DNA of 64,000 nucleotides from WLWS01 sp965243105 (GCA_965243105.1 CBDEUC010000003.1:744001-808000); one strand, 5' to 3'; counted from the first letter of the stretch, positions 7,701 through 16,979 are shown. Made by a program: numbers and translations. The notes: a model not told the origin generated them from the sequence alone.

Positions 7701-8845
7701 TCATTCTGCCCCCTCACTGCCGGTATAAAAAACAGGAAGCTTATAATAACACTGACACTCACCAGCACATTCACGCCAAGAAAATTGTCGGCGCTGATAA
7801 GGAGACCGGCCAGCCCGGGCCCGATTGCTGCACCCACGGCATGAAAAGCCGGTGTAATGGCTATGCCCCGACCGGACTTGTCCACTGTCGCAACCACGGC
7901 ATACTGGTAGGCCAGTGAATAATTCCAGGCAAAGTTATAGAGGGCGACGGCGAACACGTACACGCCAAGCTCCCGGCTGGAGCTGAGCATGAGCGCCGCG
8001 ACGACCGTAGCAACAGCAGCAATAAACAGGGGCTTCATTCGTCCAAGGCGTTCACCCTGCCAGGATGCAACCAGTGCGCCAATGACCCCAACTGACACGC
8101 CGGCGGCCAGGCTATTGCCAATGGCCTGTGCTTCATAACCATAGGCGTTGCCCATGCGCTCAATGAAGGCCCAGAAACAACCCACGTTAAAAAAGAAGAA
8201 AAAACAGCCCGCAAGGGCATACATCACCCTGGTCTGCGTGAATACAGAAAAAGGATTGCTTACTTCATGCTGCAGGCCACTGGCGGGTAATAACCACGTT
8301 ACAGCCAGTCCACAAGAAGTCACCACGATAAAAAATATGAGCAAGTTTTGCAGACCACCCGCTCCTATAACGGCGGGTAATAGCAACAGTCCGAGAACCT
8401 GGAAGCTCACCTGCGCGGCAATCGAGTAGCCAAACATGCGGTCCGGTTTACTGTTATCTGACAGCACGGTGAGAGCCAGTGAGTATACAATCCCGCCACC
8501 AAGGCTGATGGCCATGACAGCCACGAGAAAAAATGAAAAGTTATCCCTCGAGACAAGTGCCACGACATCACCTGCCAGCATCACCAGCAAGGCCGCGTAC
8601 GCCAGCTTTACCCAGTGAAACTTCCGCACCAGGAAAATAGCCAGTAGTGCGCTCGTCGCGGCGGCTGCCATCAATACAAACGCAAGCAGTCCTTGCTGAC
8701 TCTCCTCCAGGGAAAGATGTTCCGCCGCAGCGCCAATCAGTAATGGAAGTACCAGGAAGGCGCTGGCACCAACAACGGACAACGAGATGGCTGTCGCAAC
8801 GGATTTTCCGTTGTCGATTAATGCTCGGGTGCCTGGTTCAATCAA
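7697..8845 (-). CDS. MFS transporter, first gene of the malonate operon
   Basis: Major facilitator with about 12 hydrophobic segments over 382 residues. The start is a TTG at 8845; no in-frame ATG lies near the first membrane segment and no strong ribosome site is visible, so the exact start is uncertain. It resembles the window's other carrier at 52921: PLLIG in helix 1, SKPDRMFGYSIAAQ matching SKPDRNFGFKLAAE, and WNYSLAYQYAVVATVDKSGR matching WNFSMAYQMGVVASVDRGGK, with GPGLAGLLISADNF near the end. The substrate is unknown. Position suggests import of the compound processed by the next-gene hydrolase. Confidence 0.82.
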   Translation of the reverse strand: MIEPGTRALIDNGKSVATAISLSVVGASAFLVLPLLIGAAAEHLSLEESQQGLLAFVLMAAAATSALLAIFLVRKFHWVKLAYAALLVMLAGDVVALVSRDNFSFFLVAVMAISLGGGIVYSLALTVLSDNSKPDRMFGYSIAAQVSFQVLGLLLLPAVIGAGGLQNLLIFFIVVTSCGLAVTWLLPASGLQHEVSNPFSVFTQTRVMYALAGCFFFFFNVGCFWAFIERMGNAYGYEAQAIGNSLAAGVSVGVIGALVASWQGERLGRMKPLFIAAVATVVAALMLSSSRELGVYVFAVALYNFAWNYSLAYQYAVVATVDKSGRGIAITPAFHAVGAAIGPGLAGLLISADNFLGVNVLVSVSVIISFLFFIPAVRGQNE

Positions 8846-8954
8846 TATTTGATAACAGCCAGTGTGAAAGAAACACCGGCAATTATCTGTTTATTGGCAC
8901 AGGACAACAACCATATACGGTAATTGAATGCTGTATTTCTCGCTATTCTCGCAA

Positions 8955-11405
8955 TTATTCGTAGCGCAGCGCCAGTATCGGGTTTGAACGGGCAACCCTG
9001 AGAGCATGGTTTATCACCGTCACCCATGCCAGCAACAGCAGCGCGATACCCGCTTCGAGGAATAGCCCCACCGGCATTGCTGCCCTTTCTGCAAAGAAGT
9101 TAAGGTAAAGACCAGCTGTCACCCAGGCCAGGGGAGCCGCGATAAAGATGGCAATCAGCACCGGTCGGGAAAACTGCAGCAAGAGCAACCTGACGATGTC
9201 GACAATACCGGCACCCAGTACTTTGCGTATGCCAATCTCCCTGGTGCGACGCTCTGCCATGAAAGCTGCCATTCCAAACAGGCCGATGATAGCCACCAGC
9301 ACCGCCATACCGGCAAAGCCCGCAAGCGCCACATTGATCCCGCGAAAAATCTTGTAGACATCATTGAAATGCTTGTCGAGAAATTGTCTCTCAATTGGAA
9401 AAGCCGGCACCTGTTCTTCCCATACACGATCAATTTCCTCGAGGGTTTGTTGAATGCTATTACCCTTCAATTTCAGGGAAGCGATACGCTGGTTATCGGG
9501 CCTGTTAACAAAGACAATGGGTTTAAGTGAATTGTGAAACCCGAGAAAGTTTGCGTTCGCTATTACACCCACAATCCGATACTCCACCGTGGGACCATCG
9601 GTTACATAACGATAAAAGGTCTTGTCCAGTGCGTCACTCGGACTGAAACCCAGCTGTTCCAGCGCAAGCTCGTTGACTATGGTGTTGACACTGTCCTGCA
9701 CCGGGTTTCTTTCCTCGTCTGTAACCAGGATATCGTTGGTGTATTCATCGGAGAAATTCCTGCCCTGTAACAACGGAATATCATAGGTCTCAAGAAAACC
9801 TTCATCGATGGAAATACGATACATGTCTATGGTTTCCGCCTTGGCCGCGGTATGGCCAAACAGGCCGGTGGATTGTTCCTGTTCAAAGGGCACCTGGTTT
9901 GACATGGCAAACCTCTCGATACCGGGTATGCGTTCAAACTCGGTTCGAAGGGTATCCACCTTTTCCTTGATTTCATCACGACTCATGCGATACAGGGTAA
10001 CAATCCTGTCCCTGTCAAACGCGTGACTTGAGCTTTCCAGCATTTGATTCTGTGTGTAAATAATGCCTGCGCACATCATCATGAAAAGCGCGATGGAAAA
10101 CTGTGCCACCAGCATGGCGTTTCGAATAAATCCGGATTTCGCTCCCTGTGCAAGTGCGCCGTTTAAAAGCCCTATAGTACGTCCACGGGATATCATCCAC
10201 GCCGGGTAGCACCCGGCCAGCGCACCTGTGCCAATAGCCAGCAGCGCTAGCCACGCGATACGTACAGGCTGGCTCAGCAGGCCCAGTTCCAGGTTTTTGC
10301 CCGCGAGGTCATTCAAAAACGGTATCACCACGGAAAGAACGAGCAGTGCAATTGCCAGTGCCAACACCGCGAGCGCAATACTCTCGGTCATAAACTGGCT
10401 GAACATCTGTTTCCTCGATGCACCCATCACTCGACGCAGCCCCACTTCCCGGGTACGACCAAGCAATTGAGCAGTCGACAGGTTTGTATAATTAAAGATC
10501 GCAATTATCAGGATCAGCAAACCAAGCACATCGATGCTGGTTATAACTGGCAGGCCGGTTGCCTCCCAGGGATAAAGGTTCAGCTGCGTCAGCTCCCTCA
10601 GTTCAAAAGAGGCCATGTACTCGCGGTTTGCTTCGGGCACATGCTCTTCATATAGCGTTTGAAGACGCGAATTGACCACTTCGGGAGCAACATTATTTTT
10701 AAGCAGCACGTAGGTCACTTCCGAAGTGGACATGTTGTACCAGTTACCTTCAAGCTTGAAGTCTGACACCTTCTCCAGTGCGGCGGTGGTTGCCAGCATC
10801 TGCAGTGGCATATCAACAATAATGCTCTTGGAAAAATGACTGTTTGCCGGGAGGTCTTTAATGACTGCCGTGACGTGCAGGTCCGTCTTGTTCTTAACGC
10901 GAATGACCTTGCCAATGGCCTCCTCGTTACCGAAATACTTCTCAGCCATGCTGCTGGTAATGATCAGACCGGATGGATCATTAAGTGCCGTCGCGGCATC
11001 CCCCTGGACAAAGTCGAACCGGAAAATGTCGAGGAAATTCGGATCAACAAACCTGATGTTCTGGTAAAACTTGAGGTCCTCGTGGGTCGCCAGGTATTGC
11101 CGGGTAAAGGCGCGGGCGACAAACTCTACTTCCGGTACGTCAGATTCTATGAGCGGAGCTACCCTTGATTGCACACCGATACTGCTTCGAACACCGACGT
11201 CTGCTTCCGGGGTGAATAAGCCGTATACCGCGTAGATGCGTTCGGCATTTGGAAAGAAATGGTCAAAGGTACGTTCGTTGCTGGTAATGAGCTGTGCCAG
11301 GACAAACAGTGCTATGCCAAAGGCCAGGCCAGAGATATTGATCGCTGCGTAGAGCCTGATTCTTGAAAGATTTCGAAATGCGGTGACGAGGTAATTGCGA
11401 AACAC
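8955..11405 (-). CDS. MacB/FtsX-type ABC transporter permease
   Basis: An 816-residue inner-membrane permease with the duplicated MacB architecture: N-terminal transmembrane helix (ISGLAFGIALFVLAQLI), large periplasmic MacB_PCD domain, FtsX core around residues 285-425 (TREVGLRRVMGASRKQMFSQF), another helix (NAMLVAQFSIALFMMMCAG), a second periplasmic domain and a second FtsX core (TREIGIRKVLGAGIVDIVR) at the C-terminus. Such permeases work mechanically, without moving substrate through the membrane. The ATPase (11445) and adaptor (12144) precede it in one operon. No TolC-like gene is present in the window, so an outer-membrane partner must be encoded elsewhere. Confidence 0.88.
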   Translation of the reverse strand: MFRNYLVTAFRNLSRIRLYAAINISGLAFGIALFVLAQLITSNERTFDHFFPNAERIYAVYGLFTPEADVGVRSSIGVQSRVAPLIESDVPEVEFVARAFTRQYLATHEDLKFYQNIRFVDPNFLDIFRFDFVQGDAATALNDPSGLIITSSMAEKYFGNEEAIGKVIRVKNKTDLHVTAVIKDLPANSHFSKSIIVDMPLQMLATTAALEKVSDFKLEGNWYNMSTSEVTYVLLKNNVAPEVVNSRLQTLYEEHVPEANREYMASFELRELTQLNLYPWEATGLPVITSIDVLGLLILIIAIFNYTNLSTAQLLGRTREVGLRRVMGASRKQMFSQFMTESIALAVLALAIALLVLSVVIPFLNDLAGKNLELGLLSQPVRIAWLALLAIGTGALAGCYPAWMISRGRTIGLLNGALAQGAKSGFIRNAMLVAQFSIALFMMMCAGIIYTQNQMLESSSHAFDRDRIVTLYRMSRDEIKEKVDTLRTEFERIPGIERFAMSNQVPFEQEQSTGLFGHTAAKAETIDMYRISIDEGFLETYDIPLLQGRNFSDEYTNDILVTDEERNPVQDSVNTIVNELALEQLGFSPSDALDKTFYRYVTDGPTVEYRIVGVIANANFLGFHNSLKPIVFVNRPDNQRIASLKLKGNSIQQTLEEIDRVWEEQVPAFPIERQFLDKHFNDVYKIFRGINVALAGFAGMAVLVAIIGLFGMAAFMAERRTREIGIRKVLGAGIVDIVRLLLLQFSRPVLIAIFIAAPLAWVTAGLYLNFFAERAAMPVGLFLEAGIALLLLAWVTVINHALRVARSNPILALRYE

Positions 11406-11444
11406 TGCTGTTCTCCCGGTTATTGGTTTTATTGCCGTGTTGTT

Positions 11445-12131
11445 CTAGCCAACGGCAGCAAGGGGTTCATTGGCAACATAGCCATCGAACAGGTTGATGA
11501 CGCGCTGGGCATGGGCAGCGTGTGAATCCGAATGGGTGACCATCAGGATAGTGGCGCCCTCCCTGTGCAACTCGCCCAGCAGTTCCATCACCTCTTCGCC
11601 ATGCTGGGAATCAAGATTACCGGTTGGTTCGTCGGCAAGTATCAGCGCCGGATCTGATACCAGGGCACGCGCCACGGCGACACGTTGCTGCTGGCCACCT
11701 GACAACTGCCCCGGCATATGCTTCGCCCTGTGGGCAATGTTCATTTTCTCCATGGCAGCCTCTACGCGCCTTCTTCGTTCGCTACTTGAAACATCGCTTC
11801 GATAAAGCAGTGCCAGTTCAATGTTCTCCCGCACGTTCAGTTCATCAATCAGGTTGAAATTCTGAAAAATGAAGCCAATATTTCTCTTGCGCAGATCAGA
11901 CAGCTCGGTCTCTGACCAGCCGGAAATGTTCTCTCCCTTGAAAAAGTAGTTGCCATCATCCGGGCTATCCAGCATGCCGATAATATTTAGCAGCGTGGAT
12001 TTCCCACAGCCCGATGGTCCCATCACCGCAACAAACTCGCCTTCATCAATATTGATATCAACGTGGTTCAAAGCCATGGTTTCTACTTCGTCGGTGCGAT
12101 ACACCTTGTCAATTTGCTCAAGTTTAAGCAT
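11445..12131 (-). CDS. ABC transporter ATP-binding protein (LolD/MacB type)
   Basis: A 228-residue cytosolic ATPase driving the adjacent MacB-like permease. Walker A GPSGCGKST is at residues 38-46, the Q-loop in IGFIFQNFNLI, the signature LSGGQQQRVAVARAL, Walker B with the DEPTGNLD motif typical of MacB/LolD/FtsE exporters, and the H-loop in MVTHSDSHA. It lies 12 bases downstream of the adaptor gene and 39 bases upstream of the permease. Confidence 0.9.
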   Translation of the reverse strand: MLKLEQIDKVYRTDEVETMALNHVDINIDEGEFVAVMGPSGCGKSTLLNIIGMLDSPDDGNYFFKGENISGWSETELSDLRKRNIGFIFQNFNLIDELNVRENIELALLYRSDVSSSERRRRVEAAMEKMNIAHRAKHMPGQLSGGQQQRVAVARALVSDPALILADEPTGNLDSQHGEEVMELLGELHREGATILMVTHSDSHAAHAQRVINLFDGYVANEPLAAVG

Positions 12132-12143
12132 CTCAAAACTCCT

Positions 12144-13397
12144 TCAGGGTGAACTGAGCAGCAGTCGCTGCATGTCTATGAAATTTGTGTAGGGTGAAGT
12201 GATGACGCGTTCACCTTCCTCGAGACCATCGAGGATCTCAATGTAGCGGGTGTTGCGACGGCCTGGCTTCAGGCTTCTTCGCACTGCCTGGCGACCGTCC
12301 TCGGTGACAACAAATACCCACTTGCCACCGGTGTCCTGGAAAAAAGCGCCGTTCGGAATCAACAGCGCTTCGCTGGTATCACCGAGGAACAGCCTGAGCT
12401 GAAAACTCTGGCCGCGGCGAATATCAGCAGGTGTATCAGTACCAAATACCAGGTCTGCGCGAAATCGTCCGTTGCTGACCTGGGGATAAGTCTTTGCAAT
12501 GTGCATGTCATAACGCTGCCCGTTGATTTCCAGGTCAGCCAGCTGTTCAAGGTCGACACGGTTAAGGTAGTACTCGTCAATCTCAACAACGAGCTTGAAC
12601 TCCCCGGGGTTATCAATCTGGCCAAGACGTTCGCCCCTGGCCAGGGATTGCCCGGTTTCCGCATTAAAAGCGGTGAGCTTGCCACTCACCGGGGCCCTGA
12701 CATTTAAGGCTTCAAGATTTTTGCGAGCGTACTGCAGGTTCTTTTGCAACTGCTCCGCGTTCTCCCGTAGCTGCTGCAACTGGGCCTTTTGCAATTTCAG
12801 GTCGGTGCGCTGACTGTTAAGGGTGACGGTCCTGCGCTTCCTGTAATAATCCAGTTCGTCCACTACGTCCTCGAGATCGGCGCGTGGAATATTTCCCTGC
12901 TGTGCCTGTCTTTCCCGTCGTTTAACAAGACGCTCAAGACGCAATACCTGGTAATCGATTTCCACGAGATCGCGCTCGTGTTTCAACCTGTTTCTCTCAA
13001 GCTCCAGTTCCTGCGTTAACAGTGCATTCAATTGTTCAGTCACCTGCGCTTCTCTGGAAATGACATCCAGCTGCAGGTCTGTGTTACTGAGTTCAACCAG
13101 CAGGTCACCGGCCTCAACCCTTGCACCATCTTCCACGTGAACCTTCTCGACACGCCCGCCTTCGACAGAGTCCAGGTAGATGGTGCTTAATGGTGTCACC
13201 CTTCCGCGAAGGGGGATAAAGTCATCGAACTTGCCTTCAACAACCCTTGAAACATCAATACGGGAATCGTCGATAACCAGGCTCCTGCCCTGCTCGGGCC
13301 AGAGCACAATCGTGGTGACCGTGATAACAAGCACGATAGCCAGCGAACCCGATTTCCAGTAACGCTTGAGGAAACTCTTTTCGATTCGCCTGTCCAT
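12144..13397 (-). CDS. HlyD/MacA-type periplasmic adaptor subunit
   Basis: Membrane-fusion protein of the tripartite export system. One transmembrane helix (SGSLAIVLVITVTTIVLWP) anchors it. A biotinyl-lipoyl half (GGRVEKVHVEDGARVEAGDLLVELSN), a long coiled-coil hairpin (about residues 110-230, rich in E, L, R and Q), the second lipoyl half (LNVRAPVSGKLT), then beta-barrel and membrane-proximal domains follow. I chose the ATG at 13397 (MDRRIEKSF) because relatives start this way and the resulting 417 residues match the family. An in-frame ATG at 13457 would add 20 residues. It is the first core gene of the ABC operon, after a small secreted-protein gene. Confidence 0.85.
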   Translation of the reverse strand: MDRRIEKSFLKRYWKSGSLAIVLVITVTTIVLWPEQGRSLVIDDSRIDVSRVVEGKFDDFIPLRGRVTPLSTIYLDSVEGGRVEKVHVEDGARVEAGDLLVELSNTDLQLDVISREAQVTEQLNALLTQELELERNRLKHERDLVEIDYQVLRLERLVKRRERQAQQGNIPRADLEDVVDELDYYRKRRTVTLNSQRTDLKLQKAQLQQLRENAEQLQKNLQYARKNLEALNVRAPVSGKLTAFNAETGQSLARGERLGQIDNPGEFKLVVEIDEYYLNRVDLEQLADLEINGQRYDMHIAKTYPQVSNGRFRADLVFGTDTPADIRRGQSFQLRLFLGDTSEALLIPNGAFFQDTGGKWVFVVTEDGRQAVRRSLKPGRRNTRYIEILDGLEEGERVITSPYTNFIDMQRLLLSSP

Positions 13398-13517
13398 ACC
13401 TGTATGACGATGGCCTTGCAGTTCAGGTCTTGAAGCGTGTGCGGTGCTTGGTTGCATAAGGGCTTGCTCACGCAAAAGCAGGCAGACCTCGTTGAGAGAT
13501 CTGCTGCCTTCGCTTTA

Positions 13518-13772
13518 TCAGGAACGCTTGCTGGTGTTATCCAGGCTGTGGCTGGCAGCCGTGCTATTAAGAGCCTGGACCTTTACGGTCTCTGCGCTGA
13601 CTTCAAGTTCAACATTCACGAATTCACTGATGTGCTGGATTTGCGATTCAATCCTGTTCTCCAGGATGCGATTCATTTCCATCGTGTTGTCTTCAAAGCC
13701 CGTGGCAGATACCGGGGTGCTCAGGCTGAAGGCCACTAAACCACTGATAAGTATTGTGTTAATTGTTTTCAT
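13518..13772 (-). CDS. Small secreted protein of unknown function
   Basis: An 84-residue protein not recognised. The ATG at 13772 is preceded by GGGAG at a spacing of about eight. The N-terminus is a standard Sec signal (MKTINTILISGLVAFSLSTP, then VSA as a likely cleavage site). The mature part of about 60 residues contains NRILENRIESQIQHISEFVN, probably an amphipathic helix, with no cysteines. It starts upstream of the adaptor gene in the same direction with a 120-base gap, so it may be the first gene of the exporter operon and might be its cargo or an accessory factor; that link rests on position only. Confidence 0.62.
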   Translation of the reverse strand: MKTINTILISGLVAFSLSTPVSATGFEDNTMEMNRILENRIESQIQHISEFVNVELEVSAETVKVQALNSTAASHSLDNTSKRS

Positions 13773-14020
13773 TTTGCTGTCTCCCATGTAATAACGTTTT
13801 GTTATCCAGTTGGATGTAGTGACAGGCAAGATTGGATGCAAAAATTTGAAAATTTTTTAATATTTTTTTAAAAGTGGCATAAACAGTGGGTTTCAGGGTC
13901 AATTGATGTGTCGAAAAGCCGGCCCAAATAAGGGCAATTACTCGAAATTGCGCGATGCCAGTGATTTTGATTCGCTTTATAATCCGGTCCATGTCATGTA
14001 TCAGAAGCCTTGTTCGAGTT

Positions 14021-14842
14021 ATGTTTCGAAATCTCACCAGCCATTGCCTGCTTTTCCTCCTGCCGGTTTTTTTCCCGTTCACCCTGCTGCAGGCGGGGGA
14101 AGTTAATATTCCTGATATAAATGGTGTATGGGCCAACCCCCTGCTTATTCCGGATGATGAGCGCTGGCGTATTGAAGACCTGGCCTGCGCCCGTAGCGGC
14201 TGCTCACTTGTTGGGTTTAATTACCTGCAAAAACTGCTAAACGATGAAGCCAACTCCAATCGCAGCGTCAAGGAACTTTATTTTGACATGCGCGATTATG
14301 AGAAAGAGCACAACAAGGACATGCTCACTGAGCTGGGTTTAAAGAAACAGGCCGAGTACAAGCCTTCCCAGGGCGCGGCGCTGGATTGCACACCCGAAGG
14401 CGATAGCCTGCGACATCAGATCATCGCGCCAGTGCCGTGGCAGGTGGAACAGCTCAAGGATCGTGTCATCCTGCGTTATGAATACTGGAACGCGGAAAGA
14501 GTAGTTTATCTCGATGGAAGAAAGCCGGCCGCCGGCCAGGCCCCAACGAGACTGGGTCATTCCATTGGCTACTACGAGGACAATACCCTGGTTGTTGAAA
14601 CCACCAACGTGATTCCCAATGTGACAAATGTTCCCGGTGGCGGAGCATTTGCACCAAGCGCCGACACCAGGTTTATCGAGCGCTATACCTTTCATCCGGA
14701 TAATGGTCGGCTTGACATGGAACTAAGCCTTGTCGACCCCGTGCACTTTCGCAAACCCTATGGTAACCAGCGTTCCTTTTTCCGCGTTGACGACTGGGAG
14801 CTGGATGAATTTATTTGCGAAGCTATAACTGGTGAATATTGA
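14021..14842 (+). CDS. Exported protein of unknown function paired with DUF6152
   Basis: About 273 residues from the ATG at 14021; an in-frame ATG at 13991 would add ten, and neither has a strong ribosome site. The signal peptide is HCLLFLLPVFFPFTLLQAG. The mature protein carries LVGFNYLQKLLNDEANSNRS, then ERVVYLDGRKP, GHSIGYYEDNTLVVETTNV and RFIERYTFHPDNGRLDMELS. The DGR-P...GHSIG...D-TLVVETT pattern recurs in exported beta-rich proteins next to DUF6152 genes. Two cysteines (ACARSGCS) are close together near the N-terminus. The stop is 11 bases before the DUF6152 start, indicating an operon. No enzymatic motif is recognised. Confidence 0.7.
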   Translation: MFRNLTSHCLLFLLPVFFPFTLLQAGEVNIPDINGVWANPLLIPDDERWRIEDLACARSGCSLVGFNYLQKLLNDEANSNRSVKELYFDMRDYEKEHNKDMLTELGLKKQAEYKPSQGAALDCTPEGDSLRHQIIAPVPWQVEQLKDRVILRYEYWNAERVVYLDGRKPAAGQAPTRLGHSIGYYEDNTLVVETTNVIPNVTNVPGGGAFAPSADTRFIERYTFHPDNGRLDMELSLVDPVHFRKPYGNQRSFFRVDDWELDEFICEAITGEY

Positions 14843-14853
14843 GGCCTGCTGTT

Positions 14854-15297
14854 ATGAAAAGATTTTTGATTATGCTGTCCGTTTCTATCTACATGCTGTT
14901 GCCACAGGCTATCGCCCATCACAGCCCTGCTTCTCACTACAAGATGGACACCATGGTGGAAGTCACCGGGACAGTCACCAAGTTCAGGCTCATCAATCCC
15001 CATGCCCGCATTTACTTTGATGTCACCGATGAAAACGGGGAAGTACAAAAGTGGCTGGCAGAGGGTAATGCATCAGCGATACTCAAGCGCCGTGGCTGGA
15101 CCCGGGAGACATTAAAAAAGGGTGACGTGATAACCATTTCCGGTAACCCCGCAAAGGATGGTAGCAACAAGATGGACTGGAAACTCATCGTGCTGGAAGA
15201 CGGTACTGAGCTTCGCGGGGGTAATACCGTGGCCGCTGAACGTATTCGACAGCTGGAAGAACTGGAAGACCGTCGCCGCAAGCAGAAGAGCGAGTAA
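14854..15297 (+). CDS. DUF6152 family exported protein
   Basis: A 147-residue protein with signal peptide (MKRFLIMLSVSIYMLLPQAI, then AHH) matching the DUF6152 pattern: HHSPASHYKMD, VEVTGTVTKFRLINPHARIY, FDVTDENGEVQKWLAEG, LKRRGWTRETLKKGD and ITISGNPAKDGSNKMDW. The histidine pair right after the signal and the NPH motif are conserved in the family and could bind metal, though this is not established. The fold is probably a small periplasmic OB/beta-barrel. It is co-transcribed with the preceding exported protein. The ATG at 14854 fits the signal peptide; an upstream TTG overlapping the previous stop is less likely. Confidence 0.8.
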   Translation: MKRFLIMLSVSIYMLLPQAIAHHSPASHYKMDTMVEVTGTVTKFRLINPHARIYFDVTDENGEVQKWLAEGNASAILKRRGWTRETLKKGDVITISGNPAKDGSNKMDWKLIVLEDGTELRGGNTVAAERIRQLEELEDRRRKQKSE

Positions 15298-15323
15298 CAC
15301 CAGTTATCCTCACGCTACCGGTC

Positions 15324-15349
15324 GTCATTCCCGCTCAAGCGGGAATGAC
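15324..15349. repeat. Perfect inverted repeat of the GTCATTCCCGC type
   Basis: Arms GTCATTCCCGCT (15324-15335) and AGCGGGAATGAC (15338-15349) are exact reverse complements around a two-base centre; a realistic hairpin has a four- to six-base loop. It lies between the converging DUF6152 and DUF6644 genes and has no T-run, so it is not a classical terminator. GTCATTCCCGC palindromes are common dispersed intergenic repeats in many proteobacteria. This appears to be one copy; I saw no other in this window. Confidence 0.7.
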
Positions 15350-15355
15350 CAATCC

Positions 15356-15838
15356 TTACTCTTCCAGGTAAGGGATCATCCTTCCCATAACGATCACGCC
15401 AAACCAGAGCACTAGCGAAAGTACCGCGACAACGCGGGTTGCTGAATCCGGACCACTACCCTGGGGCGCTTTTAAAGTGGCAGGATGCACCTTGAACTGG
15501 AACCACAGCGCGTTCAGGCCGGCAAGAACAATCAAGCCAATTTTTATACGAAAGGCAATATTCGGGTAATAGCGAAAGGGATCGGTAAAGAGGAACATGA
15601 TCCCCGTCACCATGTTAATACCAAAACCCAGCAGCGTGACCGGCAGGTAGCGGTATATCGCGCGAAAGGACATATCCTTGATGATGCCAAGCAGGCGAAG
15701 ATCCACCACCATCAGGGAACCGATGAGCAGTGACAGGCCAAGAAAGTGAAGTATCTCGGCCAGTGGAAACAACCACACGCTGTCACGCATCAGCTGGCCC
15801 AGGGCCGATTGTTCCATCCAGTAAAGGATATCGTTCAT
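15356..15838 (-). CDS. DUF6644 family membrane protein, copy 2
   Basis: A 160-residue inner-membrane protein with four predicted helices and no known activity. It shares with its upstream neighbour (15850-16332) the same length and motifs: WMEQSALGQLMRDS against WVEESALGIYMLDS at the N-terminus, SLMVVDLRLLGI against VLMIDLRLVGF in helix 2, and RIKIGLIVL against WIKIGLML in helix 3. They are tandem paralogues, separated by 11 bases, and could form a heterodimer. It is the last gene of the long minus-strand run beginning at 24043. Confidence 0.78.
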   Translation of the reverse strand: MNDILYWMEQSALGQLMRDSVWLFPLAEILHFLGLSLLIGSLMVVDLRLLGIIKDMSFRAIYRYLPVTLLGFGINMVTGIMFLFTDPFRYYPNIAFRIKIGLIVLAGLNALWFQFKVHPATLKAPQGSGPDSATRVVAVLSLVLWFGVIVMGRMIPYLEE

Positions 15839-15849
15839 CGTTTCTTATC

Positions 15850-16332
15850 TCAGGCCATTTCTATGTAACCAACCAGCCGGCCGGTAAGTATGACAAGGAA
15901 CCACAGGAGCATGGAAAACCAGGCCAGCATTTTCAGCCGCGGGGAAGGTTCAAAATCCGTCTCGGCGCCAGCGCCGTCCCTGTGCACCTGTGACCAGAGC
16001 AAAAACACGGAGACAACACCTGCCAGCATGAGGCCGATCTTTATCCAGAAAACATAGTGAAAGGTAAACTTCTCAGGATCGGAGGCAAACAGGGCAATAC
16101 CCGAAAGCAGGTTGAGGGCAACACCAATCCAGGTAACAAAGAAAATATTTTTGAATGAATCAAGCGGCGCCCTGCCGACGAAACCCACGAGTCGAAGATC
16201 GATCATCAGCACGGTACCGACGACAATAGCCATGCCCACGGCGTGGGCAGACAACACGATGGGGTATCCCCAGATAGAATCCAGCATGTAGATACCAAGG
16301 GCACTTTCTTCAACCCAGCTTACAAATTCCAT
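15850..16332 (-). CDS. DUF6644 family membrane protein, copy 1
   Basis: A 160-residue, four-helix inner-membrane protein, tandem paralogue of the next gene. Conserved positions include ESALGIYMLDSIWGYP, a histidine in helix 2 (SAHAVGMAIVVGTVLMIDLR), SDPEKF at the second turn and FWIKIGLM in helix 3. The ATG overlaps the stop of the upstream anchored protein (TAATG), so the two are translationally coupled. The intramembrane histidine and the neighbouring HupE/UreJ permease hint at metal or heme handling, but nothing in the sequence proves it. Confidence 0.78.
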   Translation of the reverse strand: MEFVSWVEESALGIYMLDSIWGYPIVLSAHAVGMAIVVGTVLMIDLRLVGFVGRAPLDSFKNIFFVTWIGVALNLLSGIALFASDPEKFTFHYVFWIKIGLMLAGVVSVFLLWSQVHRDGAGAETDFEPSPRLKMLAWFSMLLWFLVILTGRLVGYIEMA

Positions 16333-16979
16333 TACTGTTCAGCCTCCAGGTCTATCTCGATCAGCTCGCTGTAATAACCCGCGACGGTAAGGGACACCTT
16401 AACCGGTCCATCAGAAATATTTAGCCAGAACCAGCCGTGCTGGCCCTGGTAAAGCGCGACGATACTGCCCTTGTCCTGCTGCCCTTCACCGGCAGTGTAG
16501 CGCGTGAAAAAATCAGGATCGCCGGCTTCCTGGTGCGCGTGAAAGTCAAAATACACGTCACCACTTGCCTGCCAGTGATAAAGTAGCACCTCACCCTGCT
16601 CCATGATCGCCTTGTATTCAACCGATTCATCAAGCCCGAGCTCGATTTCTATCGTCTCCTGCCTGTAAGGCTGGTCGTGTTGACGAATATTCCTGCCATC
16701 CATCACCGGCTGGGCTTCTCCAAATTCGTTAACAACGGCCGGCGTAGTTGACGGATCTATCCCGATATAAAGCAGGTTCATGGCGAGGCTCGGTGTAGCT
16801 GGTGTCGACAGTGTCGAGCTTGTCGCAGCCGCCTGGTCTTCGGCTCTTTCGAGCTTTTGCTCGGTGGGTAAAATGATTAAAAAAGTAAGGGCTACTCCGA
16901 TTGCAGCGGCAGCAAGAAGTAACAGGATTAGCTGTGCCCTTGACAATGCTCCCGTTCGCGACTCGTTCATCAGCATCAC
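16332..16979 (-). CDS. Membrane-anchored periplasmic protein
   Basis: A 215-residue protein with a short cytosolic head (SRTGALSRAQ), one transmembrane helix (LILLLLAAAAIGVALTFLII) and a soluble periplasmic domain rich in beta strands. Notable stretches are SVEYKAIMEQGEVLLYHWQA, YFDFHAHQEA and QHGWFWLNISDGPVKVSLTV. It resembles proteins annotated simply as transmembrane anchor protein beside HupE/UreJ genes. It starts four bases after the HupE stop and overlaps the first DUF6644 gene, so these four genes form one translational unit. The HAH motif may bind metal. Function is unknown. Confidence 0.75.
   Translation of the reverse strand: MMLMNESRTGALSRAQLILLLLAAAAIGVALTFLIILPTEQKLERAEDQAAATSSTLSTPATPSLAMNLLYIGIDPSTTPAVVNEFGEAQPVMDGRNIRQHDQPYRQETIEIELGLDESVEYKAIMEQGEVLLYHWQASGDVYFDFHAHQEAGDPDFFTRYTAGEGQQDKGSIVALYQGQHGWFWLNISDGPVKVSLTVAGYYSELIEIDLEAEQ

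Noticed and set aside
15300..15355. Rho-independent terminator between DUF6152 and DUF6644
   Set aside because: The hairpin is perfect but no T-run follows on either strand, so it was kept only as an inverted repeat.
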